NCBI GenBank assembly: GCA_016191895.1
Contig: JACPVD010000285.1
Location: 1-15,302 of the forward strand
DNA: 15,302 nucleotides
From: Chloroflexota bacterium
GTDB lineage: Bacteria > Chloroflexota > Anaerolineae > Anaerolineales > Villigracilaceae
Direction of reading: 5' to 3'
Position numbers and translations under genes: made by a program. Below are positions 5,957-13,005 of the stretch, piece by piece. How positions within the stretch are numbered: the first letter of the stretch is position 1; every line of letters begins with the position of its first letter. Below the pieces are notes generated by a model. The model saw only the letters and a program-made list of their open reading frames with translations, was not told where the DNA came from and did not search any database.

Positions 5957-7138
5957 ATGGATCTGGCGACTCTTTCCGCTTTGCACAAGGTCTTTCAGGA
6001 TATTCAGCGAAAACAGGATTGGCGGGCCGCGTTGGATACGTTGTTTGTGTCCATGCGCGGCTCTTTTGTTTTCGATAACGCCACCATCTATCTGGATGAG
6101 TCAGGCGGGCAGGGGTTGGATGTTGTGTATGCGCGCGCGACAGGGCGCGGAAAAGCCGCCGAGGCAGACGCCGCCTGGGGCGAGGAACTCGCGAACGAAG
6201 TGATCGCAAAAGAAAAAATGATTCTGCGCGAACCGGGGCGGGGAACGCGTCATCCAACAGATCGAATCAACCGGGCGCACCTGCTGGGCTTCCCGTTGTT
6301 TATCGATTCGAAACTGCGAGGGGCGCTGGTGTTTGTGCGTTTTGGCGGACCGGAATATTCCGGACTGCATGTTCACATTGCGTCGTTGCAGGCGTTTTGG
6401 GCGGCGGCCTTGATCGAGCGCAGGGATTTGCGCGAAGCGCGCGCCGAATTGGATTCGGTGCAACGACAGATGCGCTTGCAGGATGATTTTGTCTCCACCA
6501 TTTCGCATGAACTGCGCACTCCGCTTGGGTTTATCAAAGGCTACAGTACCAGCCTGTTGCGGCAGGATACGATCTGGGATGAATCCACCCAGCGTGAATT
6601 TCTTAACATCATCGACGAAGAAGCCGACCGCCTGAGCGCGTTGATCGAAAACATGCTCGATTCGGCGCGCCTGCAAAGTAACACCGCGGAATTCAAATTT
6701 TCACCCGTGCGACTCGACGCGCTCGCCCGCGACGTGGCAACTCGCATCTGCACATATCACCCCGGACTTAAAGTTGAATTCGATACCGATTCCCTGCCTT
6801 CGATTCCCGGCGATAGCACGCGCCTTTCGCAGGTCTTCGAAAACCTGTTCAGTAACGCGATCAAATACGCGCCCGATTCGAAAATTACTGTTGCCATGCG
6901 TTTGGCGGCGGACAAGATCCGCGTCACCTTCGCCGACGATGGGGATGGCATCCCGGAGAATTACCTTCCCTTTCTCTTTGAACGTTTCTACCGCGTGCCC
7001 GGCGAGCGAACCGTTACCGGCACCGGCCTTGGGCTTTACATTTGCCAGCAGATTATCATGGCGCATCATGGTAATATTTGGGTTGAGTCGGCGTTGGGCC
7101 GGGGCACAATGTTCGTCATCGAACTGCCCATTGCGTGA
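5957..7138 (+). CDS. GAF-domain sensor histidine kinase
   Basis: A 393-residue cytoplasmic kinase. Residues about 20-155 look like a GAF sensor domain, ending in a strand pattern (GFPLFIDSKLRGALVFVRF, about 111-129) and a long linking helix. A HisKA domain follows with His184 in SHELRTP, then a HATPase domain with Asn300 (N box), Asp328 in DDGDGIP and GTGLGL (355-360). The ATPase half resembles the WalK/KdpD-like class that partners with OmpR-type regulators, and such a regulator is the next gene. GGGGGA (5945-5950) is 6 bases before the ATG, supporting this start over the TTG at 5951. The ligand of the GAF domain cannot be read. Its kinase core differs enough from the preceding kinase that a very recent tandem duplication is unlikely. 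Confidence 0.92.
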   Translation: MDLATLSALHKVFQDIQRKQDWRAALDTLFVSMRGSFVFDNATIYLDESGGQGLDVVYARATGRGKAAEADAAWGEELANEVIAKEKMILREPGRGTRHPTDRINRAHLLGFPLFIDSKLRGALVFVRFGGPEYSGLHVHIASLQAFWAAALIERRDLREARAELDSVQRQMRLQDDFVSTISHELRTPLGFIKGYSTSLLRQDTIWDESTQREFLNIIDEEADRLSALIENMLDSARLQSNTAEFKFSPVRLDALARDVATRICTYHPGLKVEFDTDSLPSIPGDSTRLSQVFENLFSNAIKYAPDSKITVAMRLAADKIRVTFADDGDGIPENYLPFLFERFYRVPGERTVTGTGLGLYICQQIIMAHHGNIWVESALGRGTMFVIELPIA

Positions 7139-7171
7139 TTGTTTTTCATTTCCTGCCTTTAAGGAGTTTTC

Positions 7172-7867
7172 ATGCCCAAACGTATTCTGATTGTGGACGA
7201 TGAACCCCGCTATCTTCGCCTGTTGGAGGCAAATCTTCGCACGGAGGGATACGATGTGTCCACCGCGCAGGATGGCGTGCAGGCATTGGACGTGTTTTCG
7301 GCCCAGCCCATCGATCTCGTGTTGTTGGATGTGATGATGCCCCGCCTGGATGGCTTCGGCGTTTGCCAGCGTTTGCGAGAGTTCTCGAATGTGCCGATTG
7401 TCATTTTGACGGCGCGTGGCGAGGAGCAGGATCGCGTGCGCGGGCTCGATCTCGGCGCGGACGATTATCTTGTCAAGCCGTTTTCGGCCACCGAACTGCT
7501 GGCGCGTGTGCGGGCGGTGTTGCGCCGGGCGCAATCTCCCACTGAAACCGGCCAGGCACGTTTCTTTACCCATGACGATCTCCGAATCGATTTTGCCCGG
7601 GCCGAAGTATGGCGTGGCGAGGAGCCGGTTTCGCTTTCCGCCACGGAATACCGCCTCTTGCTTCAATTCACGCACAATGTCGGCAAAATCCTCACCTCGG
7701 AGGATTTGCTCACAAGCGTGTGGGGCGTGGAGTACAGAAACGACAAAGAGATTTTATGGGTGAGCATTGCCCGCCTGCGCCAGAAACTGGAAGTGGATGC
7801 CCACTCGCCTCGCCATATTGTCACGCGTTCCGGTTTGGGATACCTCATGCCGCCGATGGAGGCTTAA
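7172..7867 (+). CDS. OmpR-family response regulator
   Basis: A 231-residue two-domain transcription factor. The receiver (1-120) has the acidic pair Asp9-Asp10, phospho-acceptor Asp53 in LLDVMMP, switch Thr80 and Lys102 in LVKPF. A winged-helix DNA-binding domain (about 130-231) includes the typical SATEYRLL and VSIARLRQKLE segments and ends in SGLGYLMPP. AAGGAG just upstream gives a strong ribosome-binding site. It follows two histidine kinases and is the only complete receiver in the cluster, so both kinases may feed it. Before insertion of the element at 7878-7969, the following cpaE-like gene would have begun about 25 bases after this stop, suggesting one operon. Confidence 0.95.
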   Translation: MPKRILIVDDEPRYLRLLEANLRTEGYDVSTAQDGVQALDVFSAQPIDLVLLDVMMPRLDGFGVCQRLREFSNVPIVILTARGEEQDRVRGLDLGADDYLVKPFSATELLARVRAVLRRAQSPTETGQARFFTHDDLRIDFARAEVWRGEEPVSLSATEYRLLLQFTHNVGKILTSEDLLTSVWGVEYRNDKEILWVSIARLRQKLEVDAHSPRHIVTRSGLGYLMPPMEA

Positions 7868-7877
7868 TGTATTAATG

Positions 7878-7969
7878 TGCATCTTCCCAATAAATTGGGG
7901 CGCGGGGTGTTTTGAGCGCGCTTTGCGCGCTCAAAACACCCCGCTTCCCCCTTCTTTTTGAAAAGATAC
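7878..7969 (+). mobile_element. MITE-like hairpin element, copy A
   Basis: This 92-bp element has a perfect 20-bp stem (7902-7921 with 7925-7944) around a TTT loop, followed by a T-rich stretch and the end GAAAAGATAC. It is flanked by the exact 7-bp direct repeat ATTAATG (7871-7877 and 7970-7976), taken as a target-site duplication. The ends are imperfectly inverted (GCATCTT near the left, AAGATAC at the right). Copies B (13601-13688) and C (14684-14775, inverted) share the layout. By hand alignment A and C agree at roughly 78 of 92 positions. No transposase is encoded. The strong hairpin between the regulator and the cpaE-like gene could reduce read-through. Confidence 0.8.
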
Positions 7970-7991
7970 ATTAATGCAAGGAGTATGAGTA

Positions 7992-9143
7992 ATGCCTGAA
8001 AAAAAGATACTGATCATCGACGCCGATGTTGCCAGCAGTAATTTCATTGCCCGCCATCTGACCAATCAAAAATTTGAAGTTGTTCAGGTGAATTCCGGCA
8101 AGGAGGGATTGATCGTTGCCTGGCGCGACCGCCCGGACTTAATCGTGATCGAGCCGACCATCGTCGATCTCGGTGGCGAAGAGATTGCCAGAAAACTAAA
8201 ACAGGATCCGCGCTCTGCGAACGTGCCATTGGTGGCCCTCAGCAGCGACTCAAGCGTTGTCCGCATGAAAAACTGCCTCGAGGCGGGGTTTAGCGAATAC
8301 ATCCCCAAATCCGGGCAGGCGGTTTCCGCTTTGAGCGAGGCCATCGGCCGTCTGCTTGGGTTGACTGCCACGATCAAGAAACAGGGCGGCTACCTGATCG
8401 TTTTTCTTAGCGCGAAAGGCGGAACCGGCACTTCATCGATGTGCGCCAACGTTGCCTCTACCATTGCGCAGAATCAACCCGAGGCGCGGGTGGTTGTGCT
8501 GGATATGGTACTGCCCATCGGGTCGATTGCGCCGATTGTCGGTTATGAAGGGGAGCAGAATATCGTCACTGTGGCCGATATGTCGGCTGTGGAAACCACG
8601 CCCAGTTTCTTTCACAGGCAGTTGACTGAATTAAAGATCTGGAAGTTTCACCTGCTGGCCGGCTCGCCGGACCCCGAAAGCAGTAACCACCTCAACGCGG
8701 GGCGGATCGGGGATATCGTTTCCAGCCTCAAAGACTCGTATGATTATGTATTCATCGACATCGGCCGCTCGCTTTCGAAGATCAGCCTGCCCCTCATTCA
8801 ACAGGCCGACGTAATCGGCTTGATCGTCAGCACCGACATAAGCACCGTATCGCTGACAAAGACCCTCTGGAGTTACATGAAAAACAAGGGCGTGGATGCG
8901 TCCTCCGTGTATACGATTCTTAACCGCGCGGTGGGGCTGGAGGGGTTGAGCAAGGCCGAAGCCGAAAAAACCATCGGCATCCAGATCAACGCCATGATTC
9001 CCTACCTGAGCAGTAACATGACCTTCGCCAACACGCACCATCAGCCGTTCAATTTGAAGTTTCCCAACGATACGGCTTCCATCGTTTTGGTGGATGCGGC
9101 AAAACAAATATCGACGCAGGCCCGCAGTATGCGGGCGAGATAA
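7992..9143 (+). CDS. cpaE: CpaE/TadZ-like pilus-assembly ATPase with pseudo-receiver
   Basis: A 383-residue protein that fuses a receiver-like domain (1-122) to a ParA/MinD-type ATPase (133-375), the architecture of CpaE/TadZ proteins that position Tad/Flp pilus machines. The receiver keeps Asp10 and Asp12, Ser84 and Lys106. The phosphorylation site is Glu54, so it is probably not phosphorylated and may be locked in an active-like state. The ATPase P-loop reads KGGTGTSS (142-149): signature Lys142 is kept, but the usual GK[ST] lysine is Thr147. Asp171 and Walker B Asp256 are present. AAGGAG (7978-7983) is 8 bases upstream of the ATG. The 99-residue gene and cpaF follow, which supports the assignment. 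Confidence 0.88.
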   Translation: MPEKKILIIDADVASSNFIARHLTNQKFEVVQVNSGKEGLIVAWRDRPDLIVIEPTIVDLGGEEIARKLKQDPRSANVPLVALSSDSSVVRMKNCLEAGFSEYIPKSGQAVSALSEAIGRLLGLTATIKKQGGYLIVFLSAKGGTGTSSMCANVASTIAQNQPEARVVVLDMVLPIGSIAPIVGYEGEQNIVTVADMSAVETTPSFFHRQLTELKIWKFHLLAGSPDPESSNHLNAGRIGDIVSSLKDSYDYVFIDIGRSLSKISLPLIQQADVIGLIVSTDISTVSLTKTLWSYMKNKGVDASSVYTILNRAVGLEGLSKAEAEKTIGIQINAMIPYLSSNMTFANTHHQPFNLKFPNDTASIVLVDAAKQISTQARSMRAR

Positions 9144-9149
9144 ACATGG

Positions 9150-9181
9150 TTATTGCCGGCATGTATTCATTCCGGCAATAA
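9150..9181 (+). promoter_or_regulatory. Stem-loop between the cpaE-like gene and the 99-residue gene
   Basis: A perfect 10-bp stem, TTATTGCCGG (9150-9159) with CCGGCAATAA (9172-9181), closes a 12-base loop. It ends two bases before the AAGGGAG ribosome-binding site (9183-9189) of the next gene. No T-tract follows, so it is more likely an mRNA-processing, stability or translation-tuning structure than a terminator. A small hairpin, CCCGCA-GTA-TGCGGG (9121-9135), lies in the last cpaE codons. Confidence 0.5.
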
Positions 9182-9196
9182 CAAGGGAGTATTGTC

Positions 9197-9496
9197 ATGT
9201 CAATCGAGTATGACGAGAAGGGCAAATACTATACCGAGGTGGTCGCAAAACAGCCCACGCCCGCCGTGATACAAACCGCCACTCATTTGGTGCGCGGGTT
9301 TGTGCATGTGCGTCAGGGGGAACGATTTAAGGATGAGATAGAACGGGACGAGAGGTTCATTGCCATAACCCAGGCCACTATTCATGGAGCAGGCGATCAA
9401 ATTCTTTTCTCTGCGCCATTTGTGGCAATACAACGCGCGCAAATCGTTTGGGCGATGCCTGTTGAAGAAGCGGGCCTGGAGGATGCGAACATATGA
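9197..9496 (+). CDS. Conserved-looking small protein of unknown family between cpaE and cpaF
   Basis: I do not recognise this 99-residue protein. It has no signal peptide or membrane segment. After a charged N-terminus (1-24), the alternating hydrophobic pattern (HLVRGFVHV, RFIAITQATI, QILFSAPFVAI, AQIVWAMP) suggests a compact beta-sheet or beta-barrel domain at about residues 28-90. An acidic tail follows. AAGGGAG (9183-9189) sits 7 bases before the ATG. The stop overlaps the cpaF start (ATGA at 9493-9496), so it is translationally coupled to the motor ATPase and probably acts with it, for example as an adaptor or regulator. That role is inferred from position only. Confidence 0.88.
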   Translation: MSIEYDEKGKYYTEVVAKQPTPAVIQTATHLVRGFVHVRQGERFKDEIERDERFIAITQATIHGAGDQILFSAPFVAIQRAQIVWAMPVEEAGLEDANI

Positions 9497-10812
9497 CAAC
9501 GCCCGGCTTGCCAGCCCCAAATAAACTCACAGGCCAGGACCTTATCCGCCTGAAAAAATATCTTGCCGATAACCTGATGAGCATCCTGGAAGCGGAAAAA
9601 ATCCTCCCCGCTGAACGCGCTGCTTTTGCCAGAAAAAATATTGTCCATGCATATGAGCGGACACAGTTAAAACTTCCCGAAGATCTGCTCAAACAAATCT
9701 TCGACCAGGTATTAAATGACGTGCTTGGTTATGGGCCGATCCAGTCCCTGCTGGACGATGAAGCCATCACCGAAATCATGGTGAACGGGCCTAAAAAAGT
9801 TTTCGTTGAGAAAAAAGGGCAACTTACCAGGGTCAACGTCGCTTTTGACGACGACGATCACGTCCTGCGCATCATCGATCGCATCATTCTGCCTCTTGGA
9901 CGCCACGTGGACGCCGATTCTCCCACCGTGGATGCGCGTTTACCCGATGGCTCACGTGTGAACGCCGTGGTCCGCCCCGTGGCCATCGACGGCCCGTCGA
10001 TTACCATTCGCAAGTTTCGCAAAGATAAACTTCAGGTGGACGATCTCGTGAATTTTGGGTCGCTCACAAGGCAAATGGCCGATTTCCTGCATGCCTGTGT
10101 GAAGGCGCGTTTTAATATCATCATCTCCGGCGGCACGGGTTCAGGCAAGACGACGCTTTTGAACGTCATGTCCGGATTTATCCCTGAGAATGAGCGCATC
10201 ATCACCATTGACGACGCCGCTGAGTTGCAACTCCAACAGGATCATGTAATGCGCATGGAAACGAAAACCGCCAATGCAGACGGGCTTCATGCGGTCAGCA
10301 TTCGCGAACTGGTGAAAAATTCCCTGCGTATGCGCCCGGATCGAATTGTGGTGGGCGAAGTGCGCGGAGGGGAGGCGCTGGATATGCTGCAAGCCATGAA
10401 CACGGGTCATGACGGATCTTTAACCACTGTACATGCAAATACGCCGCGCGACGCCATTTCCCGGATTGAAACCCTCGTGCTTATGGCCGGTATGGACCTG
10501 CCTCTTAAAGTGGTACGCCAGCAGATATCCTCGGCTGTTGACTTGATTGTGCAGCAAACGCGCCTGAAAGACGGCCAGCGTAAGGTGACAGCCGTGACGG
10601 AGGTGGCGGGAATGGAGGGCGACATTATTGTTTTGACCGATGTATTCAAGTTTAACCAGACGGGCGTTACCGCTGACGGGAAGGTCCTTGGTGAAACCGG
10701 CCCGACAGGCATTCGACCCAATTTCACGCCGCGTCTTGAAGCGGCAGGGTTCAAACTTGGCGCGGATATATTTACGCCGAAATCGTCCCCCGTCCAAAAT
10801 CCGCGACGCTGA
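9493..10812 (+). CDS. cpaF: CpaF/TadA-family type IV pilus/secretion ATPase
   Basis: A 439-residue hexameric ATPase that powers Tad/Flp pilus extension or a related secretion system at the inner membrane. It has the N-terminal domain with the [20 protein letters not shown] region (80-99), Walker A GGTGSGKT (213-220), an Asp box around Asp240-Asp241, Walker B ending at Glu289 in [10 protein letters not shown], and a His box [13 protein letters not shown] (305-317). All catalytic motifs are intact and the length is normal. The start overlaps the preceding 99-residue gene. In most Tad loci tadB and tadC follow directly; here a new promoter and an unrelated operon follow, so the membrane partners must be elsewhere. 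Confidence 0.95.
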   Translation: MTTPGLPAPNKLTGQDLIRLKKYLADNLMSILEAEKILPAERAAFARKNIVHAYERTQLKLPEDLLKQIFDQVLNDVLGYGPIQSLLDDEAITEIMVNGPKKVFVEKKGQLTRVNVAFDDDDHVLRIIDRIILPLGRHVDADSPTVDARLPDGSRVNAVVRPVAIDGPSITIRKFRKDKLQVDDLVNFGSLTRQMADFLHACVKARFNIIISGGTGSGKTTLLNVMSGFIPENERIITIDDAAELQLQQDHVMRMETKTANADGLHAVSIRELVKNSLRMRPDRIVVGEVRGGEALDMLQAMNTGHDGSLTTVHANTPRDAISRIETLVLMAGMDLPLKVVRQQISSAVDLIVQQTRLKDGQRKVTAVTEVAGMEGDIIVLTDVFKFNQTGVTADGKVLGETGPTGIRPNFTPRLEAAGFKLGADIFTPKSSPVQNPRR

Positions 10813-10819
10813 CGTACTC

Positions 10820-10828
10820 TGCTATAAT
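10820..10828 (+). promoter_or_regulatory. Extended -10 promoter of the XRE-TPR-GNAT-V4R-hydrolase unit
   Basis: TG (10820-10821), one base, then a perfect TATAAT (10823-10828) forms an extended -10 element, which does not need a strong -35; none is visible. It starts 8 bases after the cpaF stop. Transcription would start near 10835, leaving a leader of about 110 bases before the ATG at 10946. Confidence 0.7.
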
Positions 10829-10836
10829 TCGGACGT

Positions 10837-10853
10837 TTCATGTCCGGCATGAA
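10837..10853. promoter_or_regulatory. Operator-like inverted repeat
   Basis: TTCATG (10837-10842), five bases, then CATGAA (10848-10853) forms a perfect 6-bp dyad just downstream of the predicted transcription start. Its position suits repression by a dimeric helix-turn-helix protein. The first gene of the unit encodes such a protein, so autoregulation is plausible but unproven. The same bases can also form a small CGGAC/GTCCG hairpin (10830-10846). Confidence 0.45.
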
Positions 10854-10945
10854 TCCGCATATCCGCAGACCTTTAGGGTTTCCGTGTACGGTAGAGAATC
10901 TGATTTCAAAGAAGGTTTTCCGAGAGTAATAGTAGTAGAGGAAAC

Positions 10946-11617
10946 ATGAACAACGCCCAGATCACCATTCGTGAAAAGAAACTTGGTTTGTTGATTCGCG
11001 ATGCGCGCATGGCCGAACGCCGAAGCATCAAAGATTGTGCCGACGCCATTGGCGTGAAGCCCGGTTTGTTTCGCGCCTTTGAGGAGGGGCGCCGCGCCCC
11101 TTCCCTGCCGGAACTTGAATCGCTGGTCTATTATCTCAAACTGCCCATTTCGCAATTCTGGGGCAACGAGACCCGCTCCGACGCGCCCTCCGGCGAACCC
11201 CTGGATACCGAACGCCTGAACTCCCTGCGCCAGCGGATGATCGGCGCGTTATTGCGGCAGGAACGCAACAGGGTCAACATGTCCATTCGCCATCTTTCCG
11301 CAGAAACCGGCATCAAATCCTCGCGGCTGAATGCCTACGAATTGGGCGAACGTCCCATTCCCGTGCCTGAGTTGGAGGGAATCCTTGTCGTGCTGGGTAG
11401 TCGTATCGAAACCTTCTTCGACCAGAATGGCCCCGTCGGCCAGTGGATGACCAGCCAGCGCGCCATGCAAAAATTTATCGACCTGCCGGAAGAGATGCAA
11501 AACTTTGTCTGCCAGCCGGTCAACCGCCCATATATCGAACTGGCAATGAAACTCAGCGACATGTCGAAGGAAAAACTGCGCTCTGTGGCTGAAGGCCTGC
11601 TCGATATAACCCTGTAA
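10946..11617 (+). CDS. XRE-family regulator with two tandem helix-turn-helix domains
   Basis: This 223-residue protein holds two Cro/C1-type HTH domains in one chain, at about residues 12-72 and 96-158. Each has the family's pattern: a helix-turn-helix, a short 'E-x-G-x-R-x-[IP]' turn (EEGRRAPSLPELE; ELGERPIPVPELE), and then a hydrophobic 'LxxLxxxLxxxxxxFF/W' helix. A helical C-terminal tail (165-223) may mediate dimerisation or ligand sensing. A monomer with two domains could bind a dyad alone, fitting the inverted repeat at 10837-10853. Upstream AGAGGA provides the ribosome-binding site. The TPR gene starts 6 bases after its stop. Confidence 0.9.
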   Translation: MNNAQITIREKKLGLLIRDARMAERRSIKDCADAIGVKPGLFRAFEEGRRAPSLPELESLVYYLKLPISQFWGNETRSDAPSGEPLDTERLNSLRQRMIGALLRQERNRVNMSIRHLSAETGIKSSRLNAYELGERPIPVPELEGILVVLGSRIETFFDQNGPVGQWMTSQRAMQKFIDLPEEMQNFVCQPVNRPYIELAMKLSDMSKEKLRSVAEGLLDITL

Positions 11618-11623
11618 TTCATC

Positions 11624-12091
11624 ATGGCATCCAACCCCGCCTCCCTTGCCGAACAAGGCAAACAAGCCTTTGCAAATAAAAGATTCGACGAAGCCGCCGA
11701 TTTGTTTCGTCAGGCCGCCGAAGGATTCACTTTGGGCCGCAATGGATTGCTTGCGGCTGAAATGAAAAACAACCTGAGCGTGGCCCTGTTACAGGCCGGC
11801 AAGCCGCAGGAATCACTGGATGCCGCACTCGGTACCGATCTCATTTTTGAAGGCGCCAAAGATATTACAAAACAAGGCATGGCATTGGGGAATCAAGCCG
11901 CCGCGCTCGAAGCCCTGCATCGTTACGATGAAGCCATCGCCGCCTACGAACGTTCCGCCGAGTTATTCGCGCAGGCCGGGGAAGGCGACCTTCGCGCCAT
12001 GGTCATGAAATCCGCCGCGGCGATCAAACTCAAAACAGGCAGGATCACCGAATCGGCTTTCAAAATGATGGGCTCGCTGGACGCAAAGTAA
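11624..12091 (+). CDS. TPR-repeat protein
   Basis: A 155-residue all-helical protein with about four tetratricopeptide-like helix pairs, at roughly residues 7-38, 44-77, 85-118 and 122-150. The alanine/glycine/tyrosine spacing fits best for the first and third (for example RFDEAADLFRQAAEGF and RYDEAIAAYERSAELF). TPR proteins are protein-protein interaction scaffolds. There is no signal peptide, so it is cytoplasmic. No Shine-Dalgarno is visible before the ATG. It starts 6 bases after the regulator's stop, so translation is likely coupled. It may partner with the HTH regulator or the downstream enzymes, which is an inference from position. Confidence 0.85.
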   Translation: MASNPASLAEQGKQAFANKRFDEAADLFRQAAEGFTLGRNGLLAAEMKNNLSVALLQAGKPQESLDAALGTDLIFEGAKDITKQGMALGNQAAALEALHRYDEAIAAYERSAELFAQAGEGDLRAMVMKSAAAIKLKTGRITESAFKMMGSLDAK

Positions 12092-12141
12092 CACCCGAGT
12101 TTGTGGGAACGCATCCTCAAATTCTTCACCCGTTTTATAAA

Positions 12142-13005
12142 ATGATCCATATCGGTTTACAGGTTCGGCGCGCAGAGGTACGCGACCATCAACAGATCGC
12201 CGGGCTGACCTTCAACGAGTCCCGAATCCACCGCCACCTCGATTGGCGAACCCCGTTCGAGTGGCTGGGCAACTCCAATTATTGGGTGCTCGAAGACGAA
12301 GGGCATGTCATTGCGGCACTGGCCTGCCCCGAAGACCCGCCGCGCGTGGCGTGGCTTCGCTTTTTTGGGTGTCATCAATATTTTCCCGAGCATCAGGCAT
12401 GGCATTTTCTCTGGGACGCCGCGCGAAACGACCTGTTGCAGGCGGGGGATTCGCTCACTGTCGCCGCCATTGCCACGAAACCGTGGTTTCAGTCCATGTT
12501 GGTTTCCAGCGGTTTTGAATCCGTGCAAAATATCGTCCTGCTCGATCTGGAGATTCGCAACATGCGACATGCCCCTATGCCGGATGAAACCCGAATCCGC
12601 TCGATGCAGGATGCTGACATTCCCGCCATTGCCGAATTAGACTCTGCCGCATTCGGCTCATTCTGGCATAACACAGCCGACTCGATTCGAAGGGCGCGCG
12701 CGCAATGCCAAAGCGCCACTGTTGTGGATGATGACTCCGGCGTGGTTGGGTATCAATTCAGCGCAAAGAATCTGCACGGGGCACACCTCGCCCGGCTCGG
12801 GGTCCGACCGGATGCGCAAGGGCGGGGAATCGGTTCGGCGCTGGTAAGCGATCTCATCCGCTCGTTTGGCGCGGGACAGATTCTAAAACTCTCCGTCAAC
12901 ACGCAAGCCGATAACGTCGCGTCGTTATCGTTCTATAAAAAACTTGGCTTTGTTCGCACCGGTGAGCAATACTCCGTGCTTGTTTACCCCATAGGTCGTC
13001 CATGA
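12142..13005 (+). CDS. Tandem GNAT-domain N-acetyltransferase
   Basis: A 287-residue protein with two GNAT folds. The C-terminal domain (about 149-285) is typical: acetyl-CoA motif A VRPDAQGRGIGSAL (221-234) with the Q-G-R-G-I-G loop, then Asn258 and the SFYKKLGF segment (263-270). The N-terminal domain (about 5-137) has the GNAT strand and helix order but no clear Q/RxxGxG loop, so it is probably structural or substrate-binding. The acceptor substrate is unknown. The ATG at 12142 is used because the first GNAT strand begins five residues in. A GTG at 12103 would add 13 residues and close the operon gap to 11 bases, so it remains possible. Neither has a good ribosome-binding site. Its stop overlaps the next start (ATGA). 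Confidence 0.87.
   Translation: MIHIGLQVRRAEVRDHQQIAGLTFNESRIHRHLDWRTPFEWLGNSNYWVLEDEGHVIAALACPEDPPRVAWLRFFGCHQYFPEHQAWHFLWDAARNDLLQAGDSLTVAAIATKPWFQSMLVSSGFESVQNIVLLDLEIRNMRHAPMPDETRIRSMQDADIPAIAELDSAAFGSFWHNTADSIRRARAQCQSATVVDDDSGVVGYQFSAKNLHGAHLARLGVRPDAQGRGIGSALVSDLIRSFGAGQILKLSVNTQADNVASLSFYKKLGFVRTGEQYSVLVYPIGRP

Noticed and set aside
6701..7675. A 324-codon minus-strand open frame opposite the GAF kinase and response regulator
   Set aside because: It spans two well-supported + strand genes and encodes no recognisable domain. Its length reflects codon bias at third positions.
7902..7944. Simple intrinsic terminator after the response regulator
   Set aside because: The hairpin is part of a repeated element with target duplications and its T-run is separated from the stem by several C residues. 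A mobile repeat explains it better, although some termination may occur.
9901..9965. CCACGTGG and CTCACGTGTG as possible parS-like sites
   Set aside because: They match only the central ACGTG of the parS consensus and lie inside the conserved cpaF coding sequence.
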